64,000 bases of DNA from Pedobacter chinensis (GCF_003339865.1 NZ_QPKV01000013.1:62001-126000), one strand, 5' to 3'; positions 25,470 through 34,922 are shown, numbered from the stretch's first letter. The notes: generated by a model from the letters alone, not told the origin. Made by a program: numbers and translations.

Positions 25470-27290
25470 ATGAAAAAATATATATTTGTTGCATTTGTAG
25501 CTTGCTTAACCCTTGCTACGTCTTGTAAAAAAGGTTTTCTGGATCAAGTACCTAATGATAGGTTAACACTTGATGAAACCTTTACCAATCGTGCTACGGC
25601 AGAAAAATTTTTAGCTAATGTTTATAGTCTTATTCCTGATGAGTTTGGGCAAAGAGATCCGAATACCGGAAGAAGTGCAGGTGTTTGGACTGGCGCTGCC
25701 GACGAAGCAGAATTTGTGTGGGGATTTAACCAGGCCAACAACGTAAATATCGGTAGCTGGGATGCTAACTCGGGCTTTGTAAATGCGTATTGGAACAACT
25801 TTTACAGGGGTATTCGTTCGGCAAGTTTCTTCATGGCCAACATTGACAAAGTAACTCAGGATATCACACCTCAGTTAACCACTCAATATAAAAATGAAGC
25901 AAGGGCTTTAAGAGCAATTTATTATTTCTATTTGGTTCGTATTTATGGCCCGGTTGTTCTATTGGGTGAAAACGTAATTGAACCAGATGCACCAACAGAA
26001 AGTATTCATTTGCCTAGAAGTAGTTTTGATGAGTGTATTAACTACATTGCTGCTGAACTTCAAAGTGCGGCAGATAATTTGCCAGTTAACCCAATTAATG
26101 ATGCAAATTATGGTAGAATCACTAAAGGGCAGGCTTTAGCTTACCGATTACAAGCTTATTTGTTGGCTGCAAGCCCGCTTTATAATGGTAATACCGATTT
26201 AGCTAACCTTAAAAACAAAGACGGAAAACAGCTGGTTAGCCAAACTTACGATGCTTCAAAATGGAAAAGAGCATCTGATGCTTACAAAGCTTACATTCAA
26301 CAATTTGTTCCAGGTACTTATAGTTTGTTCAGAAAAAATAATTCTTCTGGTGTTTTCGACCCTTATTTATCTTGTCGTGATATCTTTTTAGATAAATTCA
26401 ACAATGAAATTATCATGTCGAGATTAGATGCATCTATTGAAGGCAGACAATATGAAATGACACCCTATCATAGTGGAAAGGCATCTGAAGTGAGAGGTTC
26501 AGCTGGTTTAGGAGCAACTCAAAATCAAGTCGATGCTTTCTTTACCGCAAATGGTCGTAGTATTGATGATCCTGCCTCGGGCTATGTAAGCACTGGTTTT
26601 ACTGATTACAAAGCACCGGGAAGTCCGATTGAAACCAATACTTACAATCAATGGGTTAATCGTGAACCACGTTTCTACGTAAATATCACCTACCATAACA
26701 GTGTTTGGCTAAATACTTCTTTTGGCAACGTCATTACAGAGTTTAATAACAACGGTAACTCAGGTAAAGCAACCGGAGGTAACGATTATACAGTTACAGG
26801 TTATGCAGTAAGAAAAGCAATGGGCCTGGGTAACTGGAGAGAGAGTAATCGTGCTTGTATCCTTTATCGCGTAGGTAATCTATTCCTGGATTATGTTGAG
26901 GCATTAAATGAATCAACTCCAGGTGATCCGGATATCCTGATTTATTTAAACCAAATCAGAGAAAGAGCTGGTATTCCACAATATGGTTCTGGCACGGGTC
27001 AAATTCCTGTTCCCGCAGATCAGGCTGCAATGAGAATTGCCATTAGAAAAGAACGTAGATCAGAACTTGCTTTTGAAAATGTAAGGTATTTTGATACCAG
27101 AAGATGGAAAATTGCTGAAACAACGGATAACGGGCCAATCTATGGCTTAAATATTACCCAAAATTTACCAGACTTTTTAACGGTGGTGCCTTTTGAAACA
27201 AGGGTGTTTACTAAAAGACATTATTTGTTTCCAATCCCGGCAAAAGACGTTAATTCTGATGATTTAATGGTGCAGAATCCAGGTTGGTAA
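25470..27290 (+). CDS. SusD-family glycan-binding lipoprotein
   Basis: This 606-residue SusD protein has a lipobox ending at Cys19 (LATSC), then KKGFLDQVPNDRLTLDETF, a very typical SusD N-terminus. Other marks are NEARALRAIYYFYLVRIYGPVVL, NLFLDYVEALNES, INQIRERAGIPQYG, IRKERRSELAFENVRYFDTRRW and the ending QNPGW. It would hold the manno-oligosaccharide over the preceding SusC. A hairpin in the following gap separates it from the GH76 gene. Confidence 0.96.
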   Translation: MKKYIFVAFVACLTLATSCKKGFLDQVPNDRLTLDETFTNRATAEKFLANVYSLIPDEFGQRDPNTGRSAGVWTGAADEAEFVWGFNQANNVNIGSWDANSGFVNAYWNNFYRGIRSASFFMANIDKVTQDITPQLTTQYKNEARALRAIYYFYLVRIYGPVVLLGENVIEPDAPTESIHLPRSSFDECINYIAAELQSAADNLPVNPINDANYGRITKGQALAYRLQAYLLAASPLYNGNTDLANLKNKDGKQLVSQTYDASKWKRASDAYKAYIQQFVPGTYSLFRKNNSSGVFDPYLSCRDIFLDKFNNEIIMSRLDASIEGRQYEMTPYHSGKASEVRGSAGLGATQNQVDAFFTANGRSIDDPASGYVSTGFTDYKAPGSPIETNTYNQWVNREPRFYVNITYHNSVWLNTSFGNVITEFNNNGNSGKATGGNDYTVTGYAVRKAMGLGNWRESNRACILYRVGNLFLDYVEALNESTPGDPDILIYLNQIRERAGIPQYGSGTGQIPVPADQAAMRIAIRKERRSELAFENVRYFDTRRWKIAETTDNGPIYGLNITQNLPDFLTVVPFETRVFTKRHYLFPIPAKDVNSDDLMVQNPGW

Positions 27291-27320
27291 TTCATCTTTT
27301 GAATTCAAATAACTAAAATC

Positions 27321-27370
27321 AGGTGGTACTTACATTCATCTACTTATGTAAGTGCCATCCTGATAATTTT
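27321..27370 (+). terminator. Hairpin attenuator between susD and the GH76 gene
   Basis: Bases 27321-27335 pair with 27346-27361 with one bulge and one wobble, and ATAATTTTT follows. Its place inside an otherwise continuous gene row suggests partial termination that would lower expression of the enzymes relative to the transporter. Confidence 0.55.
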
Positions 27371-27384
27371 TAACCGTACGAACA

Positions 27385-28554
27385 ATGTTTATGGAAAACA
27401 TCCCAATACCCGCAAACCTGAAGATACTCAAGAGAATTGTTATGCCTTTAAGTTTAATCATAACGCTATTCATCAGTTCTTGCAGTAAAAAAGGAATTGA
27501 GGAACCCGCTCCAAAACCATCAGCATTTCCTCCTTCAACTACAACTTTTTCTGCAACAGATGCAACAATAGCATTCAATTCTTTTAACAATATTTATTAC
27601 AGCCCTACTGATAAACTTTATTACAGCACAACCGAAAAGAAAGGTATTGCAGCCATTTGGACACAAGCGATTTACTGGGATATTGTAATGAATGCTTATG
27701 AACGAACCAAAGATCAGGCATATTATAAAATGATAACTGATATGTATGATGGGGGTGCAAAACGCTATGATAATTACAATTGGGATAACTCTGTAGAATG
27801 GTTTATTTATGATGACATGATGTGGTGGGTAATGTCACTTGCCCGTGCTTATGAAATCACAAAAAATCAGGTTTATTTAGATAAAGCTAAATCGGGCTTT
27901 ACCAAAGTTTGGAATGGTTCTTATGATCCGGTAAAAGGAGGCATGTTCTGGGATTTTAAACACAGTGGTAAAAATGCCTGTATTAATTTTCCAACGGTAA
28001 TTGCAGCCATGCGTTTGTATAACATTACTAAGGATGAATCTTATCTAACTAAAGCCAAAAGTATTTACACCTGGTCAAGAGAAAATCTTTTCGATATTTC
28101 AAAAGGCAGAGTTGCCGATCACAAGGTTGGAGATAACAACCCTGGTTTTGAAGATTATACCTACAATCAGGGTACTTTAATTGGTGCTGCAATTTTATTG
28201 TATAGAAACACCAATATACAAAGCTATTTAGATGATGCCAAACTTGCTGCAAACTATACAAAAAATACAATGAGCGATCCGAGTGGTATTTTGCCTGCTG
28301 AAGGAGACTGGAATGAACAAGGGGTTTTAAAAGCCATTTTTGCACAATATCTTGCTGATTTGGCTAAAGCTTATCCTGCCGGAGATTATGCTAAATGGGC
28401 AGTTTTCAATGCAAATACAGCTTGGGAAAATCGCGATTTCGGTCGCGGGACTATGCACAGAAATTACAAAGTTCCTTGTCCAACAGGAATTGTTCAATCA
28501 TACGAATCGAGCAGCGCAGTTGCATTTATGCAATTATTCGCTCCAACTAATTAG
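27385..28554 (+). CDS. GH76 endo-alpha-1,6-mannanase, surface lipoprotein
   Basis: GH76 enzymes cut the alpha-1,6-mannan backbone. This 389-residue protein has the (alpha/alpha)6 pattern and the catalytic aspartate pair at residues 143-144 in EWFIYDDMMWW. Further family marks are QAIYWDIVMNAYERT, KNACINFPTVIAAMRLY and DYTYNQGTLIGAAILLY. A lipobox ISSC puts the lipidated cysteine at residue 33, with KKG after it. Starts at 27385 or 27391 both leave a rather long N-terminal region. The ATG at 27442 would leave almost no positive charge before the hydrophobic core. Surface anchoring agrees with a backbone-cutting role ahead of SusC/SusD import. Confidence 0.93.
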   Translation: MFMENIPIPANLKILKRIVMPLSLIITLFISSCSKKGIEEPAPKPSAFPPSTTTFSATDATIAFNSFNNIYYSPTDKLYYSTTEKKGIAAIWTQAIYWDIVMNAYERTKDQAYYKMITDMYDGGAKRYDNYNWDNSVEWFIYDDMMWWVMSLARAYEITKNQVYLDKAKSGFTKVWNGSYDPVKGGMFWDFKHSGKNACINFPTVIAAMRLYNITKDESYLTKAKSIYTWSRENLFDISKGRVADHKVGDNNPGFEDYTYNQGTLIGAAILLYRNTNIQSYLDDAKLAANYTKNTMSDPSGILPAEGDWNEQGVLKAIFAQYLADLAKAYPAGDYAKWAVFNANTAWENRDFGRGTMHRNYKVPCPTGIVQSYESSSAVAFMQLFAPTN

Positions 28555-28562
28555 ATGTAGAG

Positions 28563-30740
28563 ATGAGAAACTTAAAATATTACACATCGATTTCTGCATT
28601 GGCAATCAGTTTAATTGTGCAAAGCGATGTATTGGCTCAGGTTAAATCAAAACAGAAAACTTCTTTTCAGGTTTCTGCTCCCTGGAGTGCCGATTATGAT
28701 GTTCGTTCTGATATTGCAATGGTTTACGGAATTAATGATGATGGCGGAAAATTCGAAGAGCGTGTAAAAGGTTATAGAGACAAGGGTTACGAAGTGCAGT
28801 TTATGACCGGAATTGCCTGGGGTCAGTATAAAGATTACTTTTTAGGCGAGTGGGATGGGAAAAATCATTTAGATGAAGGACAAATGATGCGAAATGGCGA
28901 AACCATTTGGCATGGAAAAAATGTTCCCTACATTGTTCCGACAGCCAATTTCCTGACCTATATGAAGAGTCATGTAAAACGTGCTATTGATGCCGGAGTT
29001 ACAGCAATTTATCTGGAAGAACCAGAGTTCTGGGCTCGCGCAGGTTACAGTCAAACTTTTAAAGATGAGTGGCAGAAATATTATGGTTTTCCCTGGATGG
29101 CTCAACACGAATCACCAGAGGCAACATATCTTTCTTCAAAACTGAAATACCAACTTTATTTCAATGCCTTAAAAGAAGTTTTTACCTATGTTAAAACTTA
29201 TAGCGAAAGCAAAGGCAAGCGGGTAAAATGTTTTGTGCCCACGCACTCGCTGATTAATTACTCATCGTGGCAAATTGTTAGTCCGGAAGCAAGTTTAGCC
29301 AATTTAGAAGGGATGGATGGTTATATCGCACAGGTGTGGACAGGAACATCCCGTGAACCTGTATTTTATAATGGATTAGAAAAAGAACGTGTATTCGAAA
29401 ATGCATTTTTGGAATACGGTTCCATGGTTTCGATGACTGCTCCAACAGGTAGAAAAATTTATTTTCTTACCGATCCAATAGAAGATCGGGCAAGATCGTG
29501 GGATGATTACAAGGTTAATTACCAGGCAACTTTTACTGCAGAATTGTTATATCCAATGGTTGATAATTATGAAGTAATGCCCTGGCCAAACCGCATTTAC
29601 AGGGGGCGGTTTCCTGTAGAAGGCATGAAAGAAAGACAACCTATTTCTCCGGCCTATGCCACACAAATGCAGGTAATGGTTAATTCTTTAAATCAAATGC
29701 CACTGTCAAAAAATAAGTTGAATGGAAGCCATGGAATAGGTGTTTTACTGGCAAACTCAATGATGTTTCAGCGTTTTCCAACCCACGAGGGTTATGATGA
29801 TCCTCAATTATCCAACTTTTACGGAATGGCCATTCCATTGTTAAAGCAGGGCATTCCGGTAGAAACAGTCCATATGGAGAACCTGGCCAATAAAAACACT
29901 TTAAAAGACATTAAGGTGCTGATTATGAGTTATGCGAATATGAAACCTTTATCAGCAGATTTTCATCAGGAATTAGCCAAATGGGTAAAAGGCGGAGGCG
30001 TTTTACTTTATTATGGCAGAGATAACGATCCATTCCAAAATGTTAAAGAATGGTGGAATACCAATGGTAACTCATTCAAAGCACCATCGCAGCATTTATT
30101 CGGTTTGTTAGGTATTACCGAAAATGCAAATAGCAGTGCTTATGAAGTGGGCCAGGGCAAAGTTTATCTGGTGCGTAAAGATCCAAAAGAACTGATCATG
30201 AAAGAAAACGGCGATAAAGATTTTATGGCCATGCTTAAACAAGCTTATGAAAATGACGCAAAGGCGGGCGATCTTATTCTTAAAAACAATTTCGTTCTGG
30301 AACGTGGCCCTTTTGTAATCTCTGCTGTTTTGGATGAAAGCCAAAGCCAATCGCCTTTAACACTAAATGGAATTTTTATCGACCTGTTCGATCCAACACT
30401 TCCAATATTAAACACAAAAACAATTCAACCAGGTGCGCAAGCTTATTTGTTTGATGTAAACAAGGTTGAAAATAAAAATAAACCTCAGGTTTTAGCAGCT
30501 GCTGCAAGAGTTACGGATGAAATTTTAACCAAAAAATCTTATCAGTTTGTTGCAAAAAGCCCAGCCAAAACAAATAATATGATGCGAATCCTGTTATCGG
30601 CTAAACCAACAAAAATTACTGCCGGTACAGGTGGCAAAGAATTGCCGCTTTCTAAAAGTGATTGGGATGAAAAATCGAAAACACTTTTACTGGGCTTTGA
30701 AAATTTCAGCGAAGGTGTAAAGGTTAACATCAGCTGGTAA
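28563..30740 (+). CDS. Secreted TIM-barrel-like protein, unclassified candidate glycoside hydrolase
   Basis: This 725-residue protein has a signal peptide (cleaved near LAQ, residue 26) and belongs to no family I can name with confidence. The first 400 residues have the rhythm of a (beta/alpha)8 barrel: DIAMVYGINDDGG, VQFMTGIAWGQY, GVTAIYLEEPEFWARAGYS (Glu152, Glu153 and Glu155 are candidates for acid/base) and GKRVKCFVPTHS. Residues of about 455-500 (IKVLIMSYANMKPL, WVKGGGVLLYYG) resemble the amidotransferase-like trimerisation domain of GH42 enzymes. It starts 8 bases after GH76 and is followed by GH92, so a role in mannan or N-glycan degradation is likely but unproven. Confidence 0.8.
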   Translation: MRNLKYYTSISALAISLIVQSDVLAQVKSKQKTSFQVSAPWSADYDVRSDIAMVYGINDDGGKFEERVKGYRDKGYEVQFMTGIAWGQYKDYFLGEWDGKNHLDEGQMMRNGETIWHGKNVPYIVPTANFLTYMKSHVKRAIDAGVTAIYLEEPEFWARAGYSQTFKDEWQKYYGFPWMAQHESPEATYLSSKLKYQLYFNALKEVFTYVKTYSESKGKRVKCFVPTHSLINYSSWQIVSPEASLANLEGMDGYIAQVWTGTSREPVFYNGLEKERVFENAFLEYGSMVSMTAPTGRKIYFLTDPIEDRARSWDDYKVNYQATFTAELLYPMVDNYEVMPWPNRIYRGRFPVEGMKERQPISPAYATQMQVMVNSLNQMPLSKNKLNGSHGIGVLLANSMMFQRFPTHEGYDDPQLSNFYGMAIPLLKQGIPVETVHMENLANKNTLKDIKVLIMSYANMKPLSADFHQELAKWVKGGGVLLYYGRDNDPFQNVKEWWNTNGNSFKAPSQHLFGLLGITENANSSAYEVGQGKVYLVRKDPKELIMKENGDKDFMAMLKQAYENDAKAGDLILKNNFVLERGPFVISAVLDESQSQSPLTLNGIFIDLFDPTLPILNTKTIQPGAQAYLFDVNKVENKNKPQVLAAAARVTDEILTKKSYQFVAKSPAKTNNMMRILLSAKPTKITAGTGGKELPLSKSDWDEKSKTLLLGFENFSEGVKVNISW

Positions 30741-30763
30741 AAGCATAATGATAAATAAATTTT

Positions 30764-30784
30764 CAGTCTGAGCTTGTCGAAGAC
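30764..30784. repeat. REP-like element CAGTCTGAGCTTGTCGAAGAC
   Basis: The core CTGAGCTTGTCGAAG, or CTTCGACAAGCTCAG on the other strand, is a short sequence I recall as a recurrent intergenic repeat in many bacteria. GTCT and AGAC at its ends can pair. It lies in the 110-base gap before the first GH92 gene. Confidence 0.5.
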
Positions 30785-30850
30785 TTTTAATAATAAAATT
30801 TGATTTCCTTCAACATTATAGAACGAAAAAATAACCAAACACACACACAA

Positions 30851-33118
30851 ATGAAACCTAAATTAATCGTCACCATTTTAATTTGCTTTGCTGCCAAAGG
30901 GTTATTGGCACAGCAAAAAGATTTGGTAAACTATGTAAACACGCTTCAGGGAACCAACTCCAAGCACGAACTTACCCGGGGAAATACTTATCCAACTACT
31001 GCCTTACCTTTTGGGATGCACACCTGGACCCCGCAAACGGGCAGAAATGGAGATGGCTGGAAATATCAATATTTTAAAGATAAAATCAGGGGATTTCAAC
31101 AGGCTCATCAATGTAGTTCCTGGAGCAGAGATTATGCTGTTTTTTCATTAATGCCAATGGTAGATCAATTAATGGTTGATGAGAATCAACGTGAAACCAG
31201 ATTTAGCCATGCAAATGAAATAGCCAAACCAAATTATTACAAGGTAAAACTTGATAATGAAATCACTACCGAGATTTCTCCATCAGAACGGGGTGCACAT
31301 TTACGTTTCAGCTATCCTAAAGGCAAAAAGAGTTTTTTAATTCTTGATGGTTATACCCGGTTAAGTGGTGTTCAGATCTATCCTAAAGAAAATAAAATCA
31401 CTGGCTATGTGAATAACGGCGAAGGATTCAAAAAAGGTTGGAAAAGCTATTTTGTGTTGAAATTTGATCAGCCAATTAAAGCTTTTGGTACCTGGGAAAA
31501 CAAGAAAAATACCATTAATCCTGATTCTGTTACTGCTGATGGATTTGGAAAAGGTGCTTATGTGGAGTTTAAGGCTGGTGCAAAAGTTCAGGTAAAAACT
31601 GCATCATCGTATATTAGTTTGGAGCAGGCCGAATTAAACCTTAAAAGAGAGTTAGGTGCAGATAAAACATTAGAGCAAACCAAAGCTAAAGCAGCAGCGG
31701 TTTGGAACCAATCATTAGGAAAGATCGTGGTAGAAGGTGGGAGCCAGGCTGATATGGAAACTTTCTATTCATGCTTTTTTAGAGCAAGTTTATTTTCCAG
31801 AAAGTTTTATGAGATAGATGTTAATGGTAAACCACATTATTTCAGTCCTTATGATGGAACGGTTCACGCAGGTTATATGTATACCGATACTGGTTTTTGG
31901 GATACTTTTAGAGCACAATTCCCCCTAAACACATTGATTCAGCCAGAAATGCATGGTCGATATATGCAGGCCATGATTGAAGCTTATGAGCAATGTGGCT
32001 GGTTGCCTTCCTGGTCATTTCCAAGTGAGGCCGGAAGCATGATTGGAAATCATGCTATTTCGTTATTTACCGATGCCTGGGCAAAAGGAATACACACTTT
32101 CGATCCTAAGAAGGCATTGGAAGCTTATCTGCATGAAGCAACCAACAAAGGGCCCTGGGGGCCAGCAAATGGAAGAGATGGCTGGAAAGAATACTATCAA
32201 TTAGGATACGTTCCCTATCCAAAATACAGAGAGGCAACCGCTAAAACTTTAGAATATGCCTATGATGATTATTGTGGATATGAATTGGCAAAAATGACGG
32301 GTAATCAATTTTACATGGACATCTTTAAGCGTCAAATGTATAATTACAAAAATGTTTACGATCCGGGAACCCGATTTATGAGAGGCAGAGATATAAATGG
32401 CAATTGGATTCCTGATTTCGATCCGATTGAATGGGGTGGACCATTTACAGAAGGAAATGCATGGCATTGGCAATGGTCTGTTTTTCAGGATACAAAAGGC
32501 CTGATCAACATGATGGGAGGGAATCAAAATTTCACAACTAAATTAGATTCCGTATTTTCGGAGCCAAATACGGTAAAAGTAGGTACTTATGGCGGAATGA
32601 TTCATGAAATGACTGAAATGGTTATGGCGAATATGGGGCAATATGCTCATGGAAACCAACCCATTCAACATATGGTATATTTGTACAATTATGCCAATCA
32701 ACCCTGGAAAGCACAATTTCATGCCCGCAACGTAATGAGTAAGTTATATGATGCAACAGAAAACGGCTATCCGGGAGATGAGGATCAGGGACAAACTTCA
32801 TCATGGTATGTATTAAGTGCATTGGGTTTTTACAGTGTTACACCAGGTACGGGCGAATATGTTTTTGGTAGCCCAATGTTTAAAAAAATAACCATCAACT
32901 TAGAAAACGGTAAAAAATTTGTAATTGATGCGCCAGCTAACGACGCATCGAATGTTTATATAAAATCTGCAAGTCTAAATGGCAAAGCGTATACACGCAA
33001 TTTTATTACACACCAGGATTTGGTTAATGGTGGAACATTAAAATTAGAAATGAGCAACAAACCTGAATTAAACAGAGGTTTGGCCGAAAGCGATAAGCCG
33101 TTTTCGTTAACAAAGTAG
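30851..33118 (+). CDS. GH92 exo-alpha-mannosidase (first copy)
   Basis: GH92 enzymes are calcium-dependent inverting alpha-mannosidases that trim mannan side chains and N-glycans. I chose the ATG at 30851 (755 residues) because it begins a proper signal peptide (MKPKLIVTILICFAAKGLLA), whereas the upstream extension is charged. Family motifs are YVNTLQGTNSK, GNTYPTTALPFGMHTWTPQTG, DTGFWDTFRAQFPL, AYDDYCGYELAKM, HGNQPIQHMVYLYNY and GDEDQGQTSSWYVLSALGFY with the acidic catalytic residues. It shares its layout with the second GH92 at 34958, so the pair probably divides linkages. Release is probably periplasmic, since no lipobox is present. Confidence 0.95.
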   Translation: MKPKLIVTILICFAAKGLLAQQKDLVNYVNTLQGTNSKHELTRGNTYPTTALPFGMHTWTPQTGRNGDGWKYQYFKDKIRGFQQAHQCSSWSRDYAVFSLMPMVDQLMVDENQRETRFSHANEIAKPNYYKVKLDNEITTEISPSERGAHLRFSYPKGKKSFLILDGYTRLSGVQIYPKENKITGYVNNGEGFKKGWKSYFVLKFDQPIKAFGTWENKKNTINPDSVTADGFGKGAYVEFKAGAKVQVKTASSYISLEQAELNLKRELGADKTLEQTKAKAAAVWNQSLGKIVVEGGSQADMETFYSCFFRASLFSRKFYEIDVNGKPHYFSPYDGTVHAGYMYTDTGFWDTFRAQFPLNTLIQPEMHGRYMQAMIEAYEQCGWLPSWSFPSEAGSMIGNHAISLFTDAWAKGIHTFDPKKALEAYLHEATNKGPWGPANGRDGWKEYYQLGYVPYPKYREATAKTLEYAYDDYCGYELAKMTGNQFYMDIFKRQMYNYKNVYDPGTRFMRGRDINGNWIPDFDPIEWGGPFTEGNAWHWQWSVFQDTKGLINMMGGNQNFTTKLDSVFSEPNTVKVGTYGGMIHEMTEMVMANMGQYAHGNQPIQHMVYLYNYANQPWKAQFHARNVMSKLYDATENGYPGDEDQGQTSSWYVLSALGFYSVTPGTGEYVFGSPMFKKITINLENGKKFVIDAPANDASNVYIKSASLNGKAYTRNFITHQDLVNGGTLKLEMSNKPELNRGLAESDKPFSLTK

Positions 33119-33162
33119 CTTAAAATCAGAGAAAAGAATTTTTACAGAAATATAGAGAAAGA

Positions 33163-34056
33163 ATGGAAAAGCCTGTAGCATTAGGTGTAGATATTGGTGG
33201 TTCGCATATAACGGCCGCATTAATAAATTTAGAAACGAGATCACTGGTCAAAAATTCAATTAAACGTAGCGCCGTCAACTCGCAGGAAAGTAAGGAAGTA
33301 ATTTTAAAGGCTTGGGTTAATATTATTAACGATGCATTCAACGGGATGCCAAATTCATCAAAATTGATTGGCATTGCTATGCCTGGTCCATTTGATTATG
33401 AAGAAGGCATTTCTTTAATCAAGGATCAGGATAAATTTAAATCGTTGTTTAACGTCAATGTAAAAGAAGAACTCGCTCAGCGTTTAGAAATACCATCAGA
33501 AAATATTCACTTTATTAATGATGCAGCAGGATTTTTGCAAGGAGAGGTTTTTGCTGGCGCAGCCAAAGGAAATGCAAATGTATTGGGCCTTACGCTCGGT
33601 ACAGGTTTAGGTTCTTCTATTTGCGTAAATCACAAAGCTACTGATGCTGATTTATGGAATTCTGAATTTCTAAGTGGAATCGCTGAAGATTATTTATCAA
33701 CACGTTGGTTTGTAAAAAGATATAATCAATTAAGCGGGAAAACGCTTGATGGGGTAAAAGAACTTGTTGCGGCTGTAAAAGTAGACCAGTTGGCAATTCA
33801 GGTATTTATGGAATTTGGGTATAATCTTGCCCAGTTTCTAATCCCGATCATTAATAAAAACAAAATTGATACTGTTATTATTGGTGGAAACATTGCTCAG
33901 GCTTTTAATGAATTTTCGCCCGAATTAATTGCCACTTTGAAAGGAAATGAAATTGACGCCAGCATTAAAATTTCTGAGTTAAAAGAACATGCTGCTTTAA
34001 TTGGTGCTGCAAGTTGTTGCGATCTTAGTTTTAATGATTTTCCATCAGAGAAATAG
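33163..34056 (+). CDS. ROK-family sugar kinase without the zinc motif
   Basis: This 297-residue cytoplasmic protein has the ROK ASKHA fold: the phosphate loop VDIGGSHITAAL at the N-terminus, FINDAAGFLQGE with the catalytic Asp near residue 124, GLTLGTGLGSSICVN, and VIIGGNIAQAF near residue 245. The family zinc signature CxCGxxGCxE, expected just after the LTLGTGLG segment, is absent and the region reads LWNSEFLSGIAEDYLS. It may phosphorylate glucose, mannose or N-acetylmannosamine-type sugars. The mannan context favours mannose. The gene lies 44 bases after GH92 and is probably co-transcribed with it. Confidence 0.88.
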   Translation: MEKPVALGVDIGGSHITAALINLETRSLVKNSIKRSAVNSQESKEVILKAWVNIINDAFNGMPNSSKLIGIAMPGPFDYEEGISLIKDQDKFKSLFNVNVKEELAQRLEIPSENIHFINDAAGFLQGEVFAGAAKGNANVLGLTLGTGLGSSICVNHKATDADLWNSEFLSGIAEDYLSTRWFVKRYNQLSGKTLDGVKELVAAVKVDQLAIQVFMEFGYNLAQFLIPIINKNKIDTVIIGGNIAQAFNEFSPELIATLKGNEIDASIKISELKEHAALIGAASCCDLSFNDFPSEK

Positions 34057-34091
34057 ACGACTTCAAAAATGTTATAAAGATTCAACTATTT

Positions 34092-34107
34092 ACTAAAACG
34101 TTTTACA
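34092..34107. promoter_or_regulatory. LacI-type operator ACTAAAACGTTTTACA
   Basis: This site differs from the palindrome AGTAAAACGTTTTACT only at positions 2 and 16 and lies 52 bp before the metallopeptidase start. It suggests that a separate LacI-controlled promoter serves the 34160 and 34958 genes. Confidence 0.65.
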
Positions 34108-34159
34108 TATTATCGTTATTTTGCAAACGATATTGATCCAGATAAACAAACATAGATTT

Positions 34160-34831
34160 ATGAAAAAATCATCAATTTTAGCTTTTTTTGCATTCATTGC
34201 ATTATTACCATTATCAAGAGTGTCAGCTCAGGAAACAATCAAACGAAAAGGTTATACTTTAACCTTCGAAAGCAACTTCAATGAGCTTGATCCTCAACTG
34301 AAAAAACGATTGATAGAAACATTTTTTGTGGTTTATCCCAAACTTTCAAAAGAGTACAATCCAAATACCCTTAAAACAGTCAAGTTCTTTATTGACACTG
34401 CCTACAAAGGTGTGGCTGCAACATCAAACGGAATCGTTACCTACAGCTCTTTATGGATGGTTAAACACCCTGAAGATATAGATGTGGTTACCCATGAGGT
34501 TATGCACATCGTTCAGGATTATGGTAACAGCGTTGGCCCGGGTTGGTTAACAGAAGGCATCGCAGATTATGCCCGTTATAAATTTGGAGTGGACAACCCT
34601 GGTGCCAAATGGGCATTACCTCCGCTAAAACCTGAACACCATTATAAAAATAGCTACAGAATTACGGCCCGGTTTTTCGCCTGGATAGAAAAGAATGTTA
34701 AACAGGGCACAATTAAAGCGGTTGACGCTTCATTAAGAGATCATACTTATAAACCAGAAATATGGACTAAGTTAACAGGTAAAGATTTAGATGGACTTTG
34801 GGCAGATTATGTAAATAATCCTGAACTTTAA
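34160..34831 (+). CDS. Secreted basic-secretory-protein family zinc metallopeptidase
   Basis: From the ATG at 34160 this protein has 223 residues, with a signal peptide cleaved near VSAQ (residue 24). The motif HEVMH (112-116) followed by IVQ and then WLTEGIADYARY (129-140) is the HExxH plus downstream Glu/Asp pattern of the plant-type basic secretory protein family of proposed zinc peptidases. An upstream start would only add residues before the leader. It sits between LacI-type operator and GH92 gene, so it probably helps to expose the glycans of glycoproteins. Peptidase activity is inferred from the motif. Confidence 0.85.
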   Translation: MKKSSILAFFAFIALLPLSRVSAQETIKRKGYTLTFESNFNELDPQLKKRLIETFFVVYPKLSKEYNPNTLKTVKFFIDTAYKGVAATSNGIVTYSSLWMVKHPEDIDVVTHEVMHIVQDYGNSVGPGWLTEGIADYARYKFGVDNPGAKWALPPLKPEHHYKNSYRITARFFAWIEKNVKQGTIKAVDASLRDHTYKPEIWTKLTGKDLDGLWADYVNNPEL

Positions 34832-34879
34832 TTGCGATTTACACAAACTCAAACACATAAATAAATAAAAAATGAAACC

Positions 34880-34922
34880 ATCATGATTTTCCGAACCACA
34901 AAGAAAGGATTAAAATCATGAT
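34880..34922 (+). other. Stem-loop in the leader of the second GH92 gene
   Basis: ATCATGATTTT (34880-34890) and AAAATCATGAT (34912-34922) form a perfect 11-bp stem with a 21-base loop. There is no T tail, so it is more likely an mRNA-stability or regulatory structure than a terminator. It lies 36 bases before the GH92 start. Confidence 0.5.

Noticed and set aside
30800..30850. Upstream start extension of the first GH92
   Set aside because: The extra residues are charged and would place the signal peptide internally. The ATG at 30851 gives a normal leader.
34121..34159. Upstream start of the metallopeptidase gene
   Set aside because: The extension would bury the signal peptide. The ATG at 34160 begins directly with MKKSS and a hydrophobic core.
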